Virus record (IMG/VR): IMGVR_UViG_3300042567_002146
Coordinates: 1 to 48,482 of that record
Reading direction: 5' to 3' (one strand)
DNA from: a virus
Length of the DNA: 48,482 nucleotides
Part shown: positions 36,655 through 46,084 of the stretch, one piece after another
How positions within the stretch are numbered: position 1 is the stretch's first letter
Layout of the letters: the number at the start of each line of letters is the position of its first letter
The notes under the pieces: model-generated
What the model was told of the DNA's origin: nothing
Database searches by the model: none
What the model saw: the letters and a program-made list of their open reading frames with translations, nothing else
Program-made: the position numbers and the translations under genes

Positions 36655-38101
36655 TCTTGAAGAGCTTGATGATACTCCGATTGAGTATCAGATCTTTGCC
36701 CTATCCCTTAGGGAAGAGGGGGCTATAAAGTATTTCACAGAAGAGTTAGACCCTTCAATTGTGGGTATAAACCATGGGCAAAAGGGAATCCACGAATTCT
36801 ATCGAGCCCTACTCGCTTACCATACCGCTACTCAACTAGATGTAGTCGATCCAGTTGGATTCAAAAGCTGGTTAGAAACAGAGACTGATATCAAAGAGGG
36901 ACTTGGTGGTAACGCTGGAGTAACCGTGATGATGGATCTGTTAATGTCATTAGATCTTTCGACTTCTGATTCTGTAGTGCAATTAGTTAAGCACAAGGCT
37001 AATAAACGTAAGCAGATAGACTACCTACAAGAACTTCAGCTTATTCTCAATCAAAAAGGTAGTAAGTCTGAAAAAGATTTATCTAGAATCAACTTAATTA
37101 CTTCTGAAATTAGAGAACTAGAAAATCAATTAAACTATAATCCATTCGATAAGTTAACTACAGCTAAAGACATTTCAGATAGAGTAGAGTCTTTGCTTGA
37201 TATCCCAAGCTTTGTTCCAACTCAATTCAAAGCTCTCAATAGAGCTATGGGATATACGGATGAAGGTGGTTTCTTTAAGGGTGCAGTTCATGCCATAATA
37301 GCTGCCTCAGGTAAGGGTAAGAGCACCTTCGCCAAATGCTTGGTTAATAACTGGGTAGACAATGGATATACAGCTTTGTATGTCAACTTCGAAGAGGCTA
37401 CTGGTCACTGGGAAAGAGTTCTAATGACCCAGATAATCGGCAAGAACGTGTACAAGGACGCTGACACGTGGAGTCCAGAAGAAAAACAAAGATACATAGA
37501 TAAGTTTAAAGCTAAGTTAGCTGAGTGGGGAGACAGACTCATGGTTAGACATGACCCTGAGACCCCATACTTTGAAGACCTAGAGAGATGGCTTAAGGAT
37601 ATAATTGAGCACTCAAACAAAACACCTGACATTGTGGTAATCGATACTATACAATCAATGTTCACTAAAGGTGGCAAGGGCAAGCCAAGATGGGGCGAAT
37701 TTGAAGAGATGATGGTTAAGCTAGAGAAGCTAGCAAGAGATATGAATTGTGTTCTAATCATTACCGCACAAGAAAACTCTAACCGAATGAAAGAAAAAAG
37801 AGAAGTAGTCCAACAGTCAGACACCGGTGGATCACTAGCAATCCAACAGAAGTGTGCTGTAACTATATTCATAACAGAGAAAAAACTTTTGAGTGGTGAT
37901 GACTCTGAAGACGATAATATAATGCAGCTACAGATCCCAAAGAATAGAATTACAGGTTCTAGCTTTCTTTACAATCCACCACTTGTTAGATATGTAGACT
38001 CTAAGAAGATATATGAAGAATATGATCCGGTAACAGAAGAAGATTACGATACTAGTTCTTTACTAGATGATTTATTAGATGATGGAGATTTTGATATATG
38101 A
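36641..38101 (+). CDS. DnaB-like replicative helicase
   Basis: This encodes 486 residues. The helicase core has Walker A AASGKGKST (K227), a Walker B strand IVVIDTIQSM (D335), and a later TAQENSNRMKEKREVVQQSDTGG that fits motifs H3/H4 of the RecA-like DnaB family. The N-terminal 180 residues are a helical domain corresponding to the primase-interacting collar. It should unwind DNA ahead of DnaE. The primase is two genes on, as expected for a replisome cluster. The stop overlaps the next ATG (ATGA). Confidence 0.85.
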   Translation: MTIDNLEELDDTPIEYQIFALSLREEGAIKYFTEELDPSIVGINHGQKGIHEFYRALLAYHTATQLDVVDPVGFKSWLETETDIKEGLGGNAGVTVMMDLLMSLDLSTSDSVVQLVKHKANKRKQIDYLQELQLILNQKGSKSEKDLSRINLITSEIRELENQLNYNPFDKLTTAKDISDRVESLLDIPSFVPTQFKALNRAMGYTDEGGFFKGAVHAIIAASGKGKSTFAKCLVNNWVDNGYTALYVNFEEATGHWERVLMTQIIGKNVYKDADTWSPEEKQRYIDKFKAKLAEWGDRLMVRHDPETPYFEDLERWLKDIIEHSNKTPDIVVIDTIQSMFTKGGKGKPRWGEFEEMMVKLEKLARDMNCVLIITAQENSNRMKEKREVVQQSDTGGSLAIQQKCAVTIFITEKKLLSGDDSEDDNIMQLQIPKNRITGSSFLYNPPLVRYVDSKKIYEEYDPVTEEDYDTSSLLDDLLDDGDFDI

Positions 38102-38895
38102 AACAACTAAAGGTGGAGTCCATCAAAGACTTCCAAACATGCGCTCTGCTATATGATTATAGACACCAGCAAAAATTAAGTGAGACCATTGCCTCTAGGG
38201 ATATGTTCACTCAGAAATTTGAGAATACAATTAAAAGTGTTATCAATTTTTTCTTCTACAAAAAACAAGGTGGATTCACTCCGTCGTACGCTTCTCTATT
38301 AAATAGGTGGGAGAAGATATGGTATCCCAAAGACATGACTTCCTACGACATAATCCATGAACAACATGAAAGCTACTATGGCAATAACTCAAGCCTAACT
38401 TCTCGTGCTGCTTCTACTCTTCTTAGTTTTTACAATATATACTCACAAGATGATTCTATCCCAATATCAATAGACCAACCATTCATAATACCGCTGGGAG
38501 ATTCAACAAAAGTAGATGGAAACTTTGACTTAATCTTAGCTAAAGACAATCAGTACTATGTTTACAAATGGGTTTTTAATTTTAGAAGCTCTCATGCTGA
38601 TACATATCAAGTTGACTTTTCTGTTCTACACGAAGCTTTTAAGCACAAGTTTGGGGCCAAAATAAATCAAGCTCATTTTGGATACTATGATCTATTGGCT
38701 ACTAATCAAAAGTTTACCGATTTTCAAATAGACAAAGAAGACTCTAACTCTTTAAAGTATTGGGCTAATACCATCAATGAAACAGAAATTTTTGTTCCAA
38801 GAAGAGGCCAGACAATCTACTGTAAGAAATGCCCATTTGATACACCTTGTTCAAAATGGAAAGCTTGGGATGGCGTAGAAGCTCCACCTAGCTGA
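38098..38895 (+). CDS. RecB/PD-(D/E)XK-like protein, active site looks degenerate
   Basis: This encodes 265 residues. The start VESIKDFQTCALLYDYR and the end IYCKKCPFDTPCSKW resemble the Fe-S type RecB/Cas4 nuclease fold (N-terminal Cys, C-terminal CxxC...C). The expected catalytic stretch aligns with VDGNFDLILAKDNQYYVYKW: the first Asp is kept, but the DYKTG element seen in the protein at 45253 is replaced by VYKWVFN. It may be an inactive partner or structural paralog of that nuclease. It lies between the helicase and the HD protein. Confidence 0.6.
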   Translation: MKQLKVESIKDFQTCALLYDYRHQQKLSETIASRDMFTQKFENTIKSVINFFFYKKQGGFTPSYASLLNRWEKIWYPKDMTSYDIIHEQHESYYGNNSSLTSRAASTLLSFYNIYSQDDSIPISIDQPFIIPLGDSTKVDGNFDLILAKDNQYYVYKWVFNFRSSHADTYQVDFSVLHEAFKHKFGAKINQAHFGYYDLLATNQKFTDFQIDKEDSNSLKYWANTINETEIFVPRRGQTIYCKKCPFDTPCSKWKAWDGVEAPPS

Positions 38896-38927
38896 TATAC
38901 TATTAGTCTTAAGGAAAGGCGTCTATT

Positions 38928-39602
38928 TTGGTTAACAAATCGATACTTGATGATATATTAAATAAAGAAAAAGATTCTATATCAATTGAAGAAGAGGCTA
39001 TAATCTTAAAGCCTTTATGGGAAGAAATTGATCTAATAATTAATGACGGAATAAAAAGTTTTGTGAAATCTATTTTGATTAGATCAAATTCTTTTTGGGA
39101 AATACCATCTAGTTTTTCTGGAAGATTCCATCCACCCGATGAGCACAACAAGGGTGGAAACGCTCTGCATACAAAAAGAGTAGTTAGGGCAGCAAAAGTT
39201 ATCGGTGATTCCTATTCGCTCAATGCAGAGGAGAGAGATTTGGTCTATGCAGCATGCCTTCTCCATGATGTAACTAAGGGAACTACATCTAGGGATGATG
39301 ATAAATCTTTCGTCTATGACCCACTGCACCCATATACAGTTGGTCATTTTATAGAGAAGTGTCAAGCTCATGACAAAAAATACGCAGGGGAATCTCAATC
39401 CTCAACCCTATTTGTAGATGAAGAGACCGTACAATCTATCCTTAGGCTAGTAAGATGCCACCTTGGGCCTTGGTCACCGGTACCAGAGACCATACCGATC
39501 ACGTATATGGAAGTGATAGTACACCTTGCAGACAACCTTGCTTCAAAGATACACTATATAGCTGATGGAGATACTATAATAGAAGAACGTTGGAAGTTTT
39601 AG
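38928..39602 (+). CDS. HD-domain phosphohydrolase
   Basis: This encodes 224 residues from TTG 38928, with AAGGAAAGG eight bases upstream. Metal ligands: H81 (NALHTKR), the HD pair H113-D114 (LLHDVTKG), later His in HPYTVGH and RCHLGPW, and Asp in VHLADNLAS. HD proteins hydrolyse nucleotides or phosphoesters; here nucleotide-pool or signalling control is plausible. The stop is an amber TAG at 39600-39602, and the same frame then continues for 56 codons to 39773 (next feature). Confidence 0.8.
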   Translation: MVNKSILDDILNKEKDSISIEEEAIILKPLWEEIDLIINDGIKSFVKSILIRSNSFWEIPSSFSGRFHPPDEHNKGGNALHTKRVVRAAKVIGDSYSLNAEERDLVYAACLLHDVTKGTTSRDDDKSFVYDPLHPYTVGHFIEKCQAHDKKYAGESQSSTLFVDEETVQSILRLVRCHLGPWSPVPETIPITYMEVIVHLADNLASKIHYIADGDTIIEERWKF

Positions 39603-39773
39603 TTGATAGACAGTGAAGAAAGAATCTCTAAAAGATACTTTATATTAAACAATCTAGAATATTTTATAGCTGAATCGGTATACTACAGAACCTACTCAGA
39701 AGACATGGAAGACTATGCTAAAAAGATTCTCTATAATTATAGTGATAAATCTGGAAGTCTAAATATAAAATGA
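39603..39773 (+). CDS. Small protein, or readthrough extension of the HD protein
   Basis: This has 56 codons from TTG 39603, immediately after TAG and in the same frame as the HD gene. The product (LIDSEERISKRYFILNNLEYF..., YRTYSEDMEDYAKKILYN) is a plausible helical segment. The stop overlaps the primase start (ATGA). It could be a separate gene started from TTG by coupling, or a C-terminal helix added when TAG is read through. No ribosome binding site stands out. Confidence 0.5.
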   Translation: MIDSEERISKRYFILNNLEYFIAESVYYRTYSEDMEDYAKKILYNYSDKSGSLNIK

Positions 39774-40978
39774 GAATATCTTTAGACAATACTAGGTACA
39801 CATCAGCTTGGCGATATGTCGAGCTGGCTAAGTATGTGCCATCTTTAAATAGGATTATACGAATAAAAAAGGAAGATGATCCTGTCTTAGTAGATATAGA
39901 TAGGTTAGATGCCTTTAGGGAAAAATATAATAATCTTGGATTATATACTTCAGTGTGGCACTATAACTCCAAGGATATAGATCTTGCGACCAGAATGGGT
40001 TCACTCTATTTTGATATAGATAACAAAGATGTTAATATTTCTTTAGAAGAATGCAAAAGACTCTATTCTTATCTATCTAGTTACATCCCTGAAGAATCAT
40101 TAATAGTATATTACACTGGCAAAAAGGGCTTTCATATAGAGTGTGAAGCATTAGCTCTTGGAATCCCAAACAGCAATGACTTACATAGCGTGTTCAGATT
40201 TATAGCTAATGACTTATCTAAAAAATTACAATTAACTTCTTTAGACTTCAGCGTCTATGACTTAAGAAGAATGTGGAGATTGCCCGGCTCGATGCATCAA
40301 GAGACTAAGTTGTATAAGACTAAATTGAATAATGATATTTTATTTTCTTCTCTAGAAGATATTGTCAAGTACTGTTCTGAACCACAGGACTATTCTATCC
40401 CGGAACAAGAACGAGATCTGAAAGCTTGCGATTGGTATACGGACTATTCTATTCAAATGCAAGTAGAAAAGAATAGGCCAAAAGATCCATTAGCTTATTT
40501 TAACGAACATGGCTCCAAGAGAGTCACATCCTTTGGTGATGGGGAAAAAGTATTCAACAAAGTTAGACTGCTAGATAGTTGCAGTGCGATTAAAAGAATA
40601 GAAAAAGAAGCTAAAGAGAATAAGCATCTTGACCATGAGTCTAGACTATTCCTTTGTTCAATCTTAACGTACACAGATGATTCAATACAGTACCTTCATG
40701 AGATACTTAGTAATTGTGATGATTATAGCCCGGGTAGATCTTCAGCACATATTAATGACTGGATAAAAAGAAGAGAAGCTGGCATTGGGGGTAGACCCTA
40801 TACTTGCGACCGAGCTAATTCTGCAGGAGTTGGATGCGGGGATTGCTCATTGGAACAAAAGAACAAATGGGTTAAAATCGGAGAAACATTTATGGAGACT
40901 AGTGAGAAGATTTCTCCATCCCCAATAAGATTTGCTTACACTAATGAAAAGAAAGGAGGAACAACAGATGGTGAATAA
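39770..40978 (+). CDS. Archaeo-eukaryotic-type primase (AEP superfamily)
   Basis: This encodes 402 residues. Motifs: SLYFDIDNK (D82, D84, metal site), IVYYTGKKGFHIEC (about 112-125, the sGxKGxH motif with H122), DFSVYDLRRMWRLPGSMH (D159) and a C-terminal Cys cluster TCDRANSAGVGCGDC (about 345-360), likely a zinc or iron-sulfur element of the PriCT type. It would lay primers for DnaE. AEP primases are used by many phages in place of DnaG. It overlaps the next small gene by 11 bases. Confidence 0.85.
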   Translation: MRISLDNTRYTSAWRYVELAKYVPSLNRIIRIKKEDDPVLVDIDRLDAFREKYNNLGLYTSVWHYNSKDIDLATRMGSLYFDIDNKDVNISLEECKRLYSYLSSYIPEESLIVYYTGKKGFHIECEALALGIPNSNDLHSVFRFIANDLSKKLQLTSLDFSVYDLRRMWRLPGSMHQETKLYKTKLNNDILFSSLEDIVKYCSEPQDYSIPEQERDLKACDWYTDYSIQMQVEKNRPKDPLAYFNEHGSKRVTSFGDGEKVFNKVRLLDSCSAIKRIEKEAKENKHLDHESRLFLCSILTYTDDSIQYLHEILSNCDDYSPGRSSAHINDWIKRREAGIGGRPYTCDRANSAGVGCGDCSLEQKNKWVKIGETFMETSEKISPSPIRFAYTNEKKGGTTDGE

Positions 40979-41168
40979 TACAGATGACGTTATCGGAGTA
41001 TGCAGCGAATGCCACTCAGATCAACCTGACCAGTACATGATGAATAGCCCTTTTGCTCAAGAAGGTAAAAACGTACCCTGCAAATATTGCGGTGGAGTAG
41101 TTATAATTACTTACAGAGAAACTAGAAATAGTGCAATAGACGGCAGCGACAGAAGCAGAGGATTGTAA
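40968..41168 (+). CDS. Small zinc-ribbon protein
   Basis: This encodes 66 residues from ATG 40968 after the very strong ribosome binding site AAAGGAGG. Two Cys pairs, CSECH near the start and CKYCGG in the middle, form a zinc ribbon. It sits between primase and polymerase, so it may be a replisome accessory or a transcription/DNA-binding adaptor; function unknown. The end of the primase gene is overlapped. Confidence 0.65.
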   Translation: MVNNTDDVIGVCSECHSDQPDQYMMNSPFAQEGKNVPCKYCGGVVIITYRETRNSAIDGSDRSRGL

Positions 41169-41169
41169 A

Positions 41170-44100
41170 TTGAAGAATTGGACAAATCTACATAACCACA
41201 CGGTTTATTCTATGTTGGATGGACACGGTGGGGTAGACGCCTATTTAACCAGAGCTAAGGATCTTGGCATGGTGGGTTTAGCCACCACTGACCATGGCAA
41301 TATCCACTCTTGGTTGGACTTTTACGATGCTGGCACAGCCTTGGGCGTTAAACCAATTTTGGGTTCTGAGTTTTACCAGGCAAGAAAAACAAGATGGGAT
41401 AGAGACGAAGAGGAAAGAGCTGGTAAAGCAAAGAGTGAATGGGAACAAAGAGGGCCGTACCATATAACTATATTAGCTAAGAATAATGTTGGTTATCATA
41501 ACATTATTAAAATGTCTTCCCAATCATACACTGATGGTTTCTATGTTAAACCAAGATTAGATCATGAGCTTATCTCTCAATACTCAGATGGAATTATAGT
41601 TTTATCGGGATGCTTGAATAGTGAAGTAAGCCAAGCTTTGCTAAGAAATGATTACGACTTTGCTTTGGCTTCAGCGAAAAAGATGCAAGATATTGTTGGC
41701 AAAGACAATTATTTTATCGAGATACAAGACCATGGCTTGGGTGAACAAAGAAAGATTTCTGCCGAATTAATAGACATAGCTAAAAAAATAGGAGCTATGG
41801 TAATCCCTACCGGTGACTGCCACTATGTAAATCAGTCAGAAGCAAATTCGCATGATATAATGCTTTGTGTTGCCACTAACAGCAACATACATACTCCCGA
41901 TAGATTTTCTTTCTCCGGAGATCACTGGTATCTGCATAGCTATGAACAAATGGCTAAGATATTCTCTGAAGAGTGGCTAGAGAACACAATGCATGTTCAC
42001 GACATGATAGATGTTAATCTAAAATTTGGAGAACTTTACTTTCCTGATTTCCCAATACCAAGTGGGAAAGAAGTTAATGGACACTTAGAAGATTTAGCTT
42101 GGGCTGGATTAAAGAAAAAGTATGGAGATCCACTTCCAGTAGAAGTTGTAGATAGAGCTACCTATGAATTTAGAGTAGTTAAAGAAATGGGTTTCCCTGA
42201 ATACTTTCTCGTAGTATCCGATCTAGTTAACTGGTCTAAGGAAAATGGCATTAGGGTTGGATGGGGCAGAGGATCAGCAGCTGGCAGTATCCTTTCCTAT
42301 GCTTTGGGAATCACTAACTTAGATCCACTTAAGTTTGGTCTGATGTTTGAAAGATTTTTGGTTGAGGGAAGAAAGTCTATGCCCGACATCGACTTAGACT
42401 TTGACGATAGATATAGAGATAAAGTTATCGACTATGCTAGAACCAAATATGGTGATGACAGAGTTGCCCATATTTGTACGTTCAACAAAGCAGGAGCCAA
42501 GCAGTCGATAAGAGACGCTGCAAGAGCTCTTGGATATGACTTCACTGCTGGAGACAAGGTATCTAAGCTGGTGCCTCCACCGGTCCTAGGAATAGCAAAG
42601 AGCTTGAATGAATGCATGCAGGTTAGTGAATTCAAATCTGAATATGATTCAAATGAAGATAGCAAAAAAATAGTAGACACTGCGTTTGGATTAGAGGGAC
42701 TTGTTAGACAAACGGGAGTCCACGCTGCTGGCATAGTTATATCAAGAGGACCACTTACTGACTATCTTCCTATCATGAAAAAGGGTGCAGGCAATCCGAT
42801 CATCACCCAATGGGACATGGGTAGAGTGGAACAGTGCGGGCTACTTAAGATTGACTTCTTGGGATTAAGAAACCTTGGTGTTATAGACCAATGTATTAGT
42901 TTAGTTAAAAAGAATCTTGATATCGACATAGATCTAGACCACATACCGTTAGATGATCAAAAGACATTTGATGAACTTTGTAAAGGTAATGCTATTGGAG
43001 TTTTCCAGCTTGAGTCTTCTGGGATGAGACAGTTAATGGTTCAGCTTCAGCCACAAACTATCAAAGAAATTATGGCTTTGATCTCGCTCTACAGACCAGG
43101 ACCAATGGGCTCAGGAATGGATAAGCTTTACATAAATCGTAAGCATGGGCGTATCCCAATTGACTATGAGCATCCTAAAATGAAAGACGCTCTAGAGGAT
43201 TCATTGGGAATTATGCTGTATCAGGAAGATGTACTAGCGGTTGCTAAGGATCTTGCTGGCTTTACTGTTCCTGAAGCTGATGACTTGCGTAAGGTTATTG
43301 GTAAGAAACAGATGGATAAGATTCCTAAAATAAGAAAGAACTTCGTAGAAGGTTGTTTATCTAACGTAGATATAACTGAAGAGAAAGCTAATAAAATTTT
43401 CTCAGATATAGAATACTTTGGAGGCTATGGATTCAACCGAGCTCATGCTGCAAGCTACGCAATGGTTAGCTACATGACTGCCTATTTAAAGACGCACTAC
43501 ACCGCTCAGTACATGGCTGCTTTACTAACTTCTGTCGCCGGCAATAAAGAAAAGTCTTCTTTATATCTATCAGAATGTAGAAAATCTTCATTGAAAGTAC
43601 TTCCACCATCAATTAACAATTCAATGCATGACTTTGAAGTTATCGGAGATGACCAAATTCTATTTGGACTCTCTGCGGTTAATGGAATAGGTCCTTCTAT
43701 AGCTGATGCAATCATTGGCTCAAGAGATGTGGATAAACCGTACACTTCTATGCATGACTTCTTTAGAAGATGTGATCCAACTATATTGAAAAAGTCAACG
43801 ATTGAACACTTGGCTGCAGCTGGTGGCTTTGATGATTTAATCGAACTCACAGAAGAAGTAGAAATGAATAGAAGACGTGAGTTGGAAATTCTGGAGAAAG
43901 AAAAACTAGAATTAGGGATTTACGTATCTAAACATCCTATTGAGGGAATTTGGGAAATTATTAAGCCTAAAGTAGATAAAGAAATATTTGAATTAGCTGA
44001 ATGTAACCCTGGAACTAAAGTCAAAATAGGTGGCATCATAACATCTGTAAAGAAGATGATAACCAAAAAGGGTGCAAAGATGTTCAAGCTTGAGGTAGAG

Positions 44101-44493
44101 GATCTTACTTCGGCTATAGAGATAATTATCTTCCCAAGAGAAGCTAAGTCTATAGTAGATAGCTATTTTTCTGATGGAGATATCTTTATTTTTTCTGGCT
44201 CGGTAACCAAGGATGGTGACGAGGAGAATGCTACTCCTAAGTTAATATTTAATTCCTGTGAGAAAATAGATAACGCTATATTTACGGGTAGTAAACCGAT
44301 AATCTTAAAAGCTAATTCACTGGTTTCTAATGAGACTATCAAATCTATATATGATATAATTAATAATTCAAATGGAGCGTCTACGGTTTTCCTAGAAATG
44401 ATAGATGGCAACAAAGAATATACATTTAGGTTTAACAAAACCACATCTTTAAAAATAGAAAAAGATTTACAATCAATCTTAAATTTAAAATAG
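41170..44493 (+). CDS. dnaE: DNA polymerase III alpha subunit (family C, DnaE)
   Basis: This encodes 1107 residues from TTG 41170, one base after the previous stop. The N-terminal PHP domain has intact metal-type residues (H8, H10, D41-H42, later GDCHYV). The palm has PDIDLDFDD (D406, D408, D410) and LLKIDFLGL (D562), the three catalytic Asp positions. Further marks are the fingers/beta-binding regions and a C-terminal OB-like segment (KVKIGGIITSVKKM). It is slightly shorter than bacterial DnaE (about 1160) and lacks a separate exonuclease gene nearby, so the PHP domain may proofread. It is the phage replicase. Confidence 0.95.
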   Translation: MKNWTNLHNHTVYSMLDGHGGVDAYLTRAKDLGMVGLATTDHGNIHSWLDFYDAGTALGVKPILGSEFYQARKTRWDRDEEERAGKAKSEWEQRGPYHITILAKNNVGYHNIIKMSSQSYTDGFYVKPRLDHELISQYSDGIIVLSGCLNSEVSQALLRNDYDFALASAKKMQDIVGKDNYFIEIQDHGLGEQRKISAELIDIAKKIGAMVIPTGDCHYVNQSEANSHDIMLCVATNSNIHTPDRFSFSGDHWYLHSYEQMAKIFSEEWLENTMHVHDMIDVNLKFGELYFPDFPIPSGKEVNGHLEDLAWAGLKKKYGDPLPVEVVDRATYEFRVVKEMGFPEYFLVVSDLVNWSKENGIRVGWGRGSAAGSILSYALGITNLDPLKFGLMFERFLVEGRKSMPDIDLDFDDRYRDKVIDYARTKYGDDRVAHICTFNKAGAKQSIRDAARALGYDFTAGDKVSKLVPPPVLGIAKSLNECMQVSEFKSEYDSNEDSKKIVDTAFGLEGLVRQTGVHAAGIVISRGPLTDYLPIMKKGAGNPIITQWDMGRVEQCGLLKIDFLGLRNLGVIDQCISLVKKNLDIDIDLDHIPLDDQKTFDELCKGNAIGVFQLESSGMRQLMVQLQPQTIKEIMALISLYRPGPMGSGMDKLYINRKHGRIPIDYEHPKMKDALEDSLGIMLYQEDVLAVAKDLAGFTVPEADDLRKVIGKKQMDKIPKIRKNFVEGCLSNVDITEEKANKIFSDIEYFGGYGFNRAHAASYAMVSYMTAYLKTHYTAQYMAALLTSVAGNKEKSSLYLSECRKSSLKVLPPSINNSMHDFEVIGDDQILFGLSAVNGIGPSIADAIIGSRDVDKPYTSMHDFFRRCDPTILKKSTIEHLAAAGGFDDLIELTEEVEMNRRRELEILEKEKLELGIYVSKHPIEGIWEIIKPKVDKEIFELAECNPGTKVKIGGIITSVKKMITKKGAKMFKLEVEDLTSAIEIIIFPREAKSIVDSYFSDGDIFIFSGSVTKDGDEENATPKLIFNSCEKIDNAIFTGSKPIILKANSLVSNETIKSIYDIINNSNGASTVFLEMIDGNKEYTFRFNKTTSLKIEKDLQSILNLK

Positions 44494-44500
44494 GAATAAA

Positions 44501-44866
44501 ATGACACAAAGAATCGTTATAAAAAACCCAGTTACAAATGACTGTTGGAAGTTCTGTTCATCATGCAACAGATGCCAGGACAGAGGAAGATACAGCAAGT
44601 GTGCTGGATGCAGTGGCAGATATGACCCAAAGTTAATCATAGACCCTGATCCGGATGATTATTGTGACTGTAAAAACGGCGTCCTAAGATGGAGAACCAA
44701 GCAGGGCAAGCTGCTCGTGACCAGATTTAAAACCAATCCATTTAAAGGTGAAGTTAAATATGAAAAGAAATCAGAAGATGAAAGAGATTGGGACTCCTAT
44801 GTCAAAGACATGAGAGAAAAAATGGACGACCCAACCTTCAACCCAATAGCAATAACAGAGGATTAA
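44501..44866 (+). CDS. Cysteine-rich zinc-finger protein
   Basis: This encodes 121 residues with a good ribosome binding site (AGGAATAAA). Residues 15-40 hold a dense Cys cluster (CWKFCSSCNRCQDRG and CAGC), probably two zinc sites, with CDC at about 55. The C-terminal half is charged and helical. It lies after DnaE and before small unknown genes. It could be a DNA-binding accessory factor. No family is recognised. Confidence 0.62.
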   Translation: MTQRIVIKNPVTNDCWKFCSSCNRCQDRGRYSKCAGCSGRYDPKLIIDPDPDDYCDCKNGVLRWRTKQGKLLVTRFKTNPFKGEVKYEKKSEDERDWDSYVKDMREKMDDPTFNPIAITED

Positions 44867-44868
44867 TC

Positions 44869-45096
44869 ATGCAAAATACAGGAAAAATTACAAGAAATAA
44901 CGTCAGCATATACGAATATGCCGAAGGTGTACATCAGTACGAGGATAAGTTTTTTATCAAATGTGGTATAGCTGGCATTTATGCAAGCAAAAAAGAACTT
45001 GAGGACTTATATCTTGTTTTGAATTACTATTTAAATATAGAAAAATTCGCTGAGTGCGAAGTAAGAGTGGGAGATCAAGATGTGGCCATACAATGA
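44869..45096 (+). CDS. Small unknown protein
   Basis: This encodes 75 residues from ATG 44869, two bases after the preceding stop. It looks like a small alpha/beta protein (ITRNNVSIYEYAEGVHQYED..., SKKELEDLYLVLNYYL). No motif is decisive. It overlaps the next small gene by 17 bases in another frame, which suggests tight coupling. Confidence 0.58.
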   Translation: MQNTGKITRNNVSIYEYAEGVHQYEDKFFIKCGIAGIYASKKELEDLYLVLNYYLNIEKFAECEVRVGDQDVAIQ

Positions 45097-45256
45097 AGAC
45101 GACTTTATGGAGTTGGGGACAACAGGCTGGATCCCTATTGGGGAAGGCAGCTATCTCAATAAGCACAATGGTCATACGATAGATCAGCTTGGCAATGAAT
45201 ACGATGAAAAGGGAATTAAGATATATTCACCTGGTGAAGACAATAATACCCTATGA
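45080..45256 (+). CDS. Small unknown protein
   Basis: This encodes 58 residues from ATG 45080 (ribosome binding site GGGAGA). The start is MWPYNEDDFMELGTTGWIP and the end SPGEDNNTL, rich in Gly, Asn and acidic residues. It bridges the gap between two genes and overlaps both (ATGA at its end), which supports it being real. No family is recognised. Confidence 0.55.
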   Translation: MWPYNEDDFMELGTTGWIPIGEGSYLNKHNGHTIDQLGNEYDEKGIKIYSPGEDNNTL

Positions 45257-46053
45257 GTAATATAGTAGTAAGAACAGCAGAATCTCTTTCCCCGCTGGAA
45301 TCTTTATCATTAGTTGATTTTTCCTATTCGAGGCTAGATACATATGCAATGTGTCCGTCAAAATATTTTTATTCTTATATTCAAAAAGAACCAAGAACAT
45401 CAAATGATGCAGCTCTTCTGGGCAATATTATTCACTCTGTTCTTGAAGAGTGTGTAGAAAAAGAAAAGGATTTAGATTTAGATATCCTTTATTCTGAGTA
45501 TGAAAAACAAAAAGGTAGTTTTGATCCACAGAGCAATATTCCAGATATTTTAATCGATGCTGGAACTAACATATTATCTGAATTTTACGATAAACATTCC
45601 GGTGACAGCTTTGATATATTTGAGAAAGAACTTGGCTTTAGATTTATCATTGGCACCTATGCCATAAACGGATATATAGACAGAGTGGACGTCTACGATG
45701 AAGATACTATTAATATCATAGATTACAAAACAGGTAAGTGGGAAGTAGCCCAAAAGAATATTAAAGACAATCTGCAGCTTGGCATCTATGCTATAGCTAC
45801 ATCTTTAATCTTCCCCGATAAAAATATCAGAGCGGAACTTTATTACCTTAGATCTGGTAAGAGAAAATTTCATCTCTTCACTAAAGAGGATATAGAGAAC
45901 GCAAAACAATCTTTGATATTAAAGATCAATAAAATAATGCAAGATACATCCTTCTCTCCAACTGGCAATGAGAGAGTCTGCGGGTTCTGCGAGCACGCTG
46001 AGAGCGGTGCCTGTGCTACTGGGGTTGCAAGACGCAGAAGAATGGGCAAATAG
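45253..46053 (+). CDS. Cas4/RecB-like PD-(D/E)XK nuclease with Fe-S cysteines
   Basis: This encodes 266 residues. The nuclease motifs are H61 (LGNIIHSVLEE), D143 (GYIDRVDV) and D157/K159 (IIDYKTGK), then a QLGIYAIA helix. Cysteines C34, C243, C246 and C254 fit the 4Fe-4S cluster of Cas4/AddB-type nucleases. It probably trims DNA ends in phage recombination or host DNA breakdown. It is the last gene before a strong terminator. The protein at 38098 looks like a partner or degenerate copy. Confidence 0.83.
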   Translation: MSNIVVRTAESLSPLESLSLVDFSYSRLDTYAMCPSKYFYSYIQKEPRTSNDAALLGNIIHSVLEECVEKEKDLDLDILYSEYEKQKGSFDPQSNIPDILIDAGTNILSEFYDKHSGDSFDIFEKELGFRFIIGTYAINGYIDRVDVYDEDTINIIDYKTGKWEVAQKNIKDNLQLGIYAIATSLIFPDKNIRAELYYLRSGKRKFHLFTKEDIENAKQSLILKINKIMQDTSFSPTGNERVCGFCEHAESGACATGVARRRRMGK

Positions 46054-46084
46054 AAAAGCCGGGGTTTTTAGCCCCGGCTTTTTT
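46054..46084 (+). terminator. Strong Rho-independent terminator
   Basis: AAAAGCCGGGG (46054-46064) and CCCCGGCTTTT (46072-46082) form an 11-bp stem with a 7-base loop, followed by further T residues. It lies directly after the nuclease stop and ends the long replication operon. It stands out as GC-rich in an AT-rich region. Confidence 0.85.
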
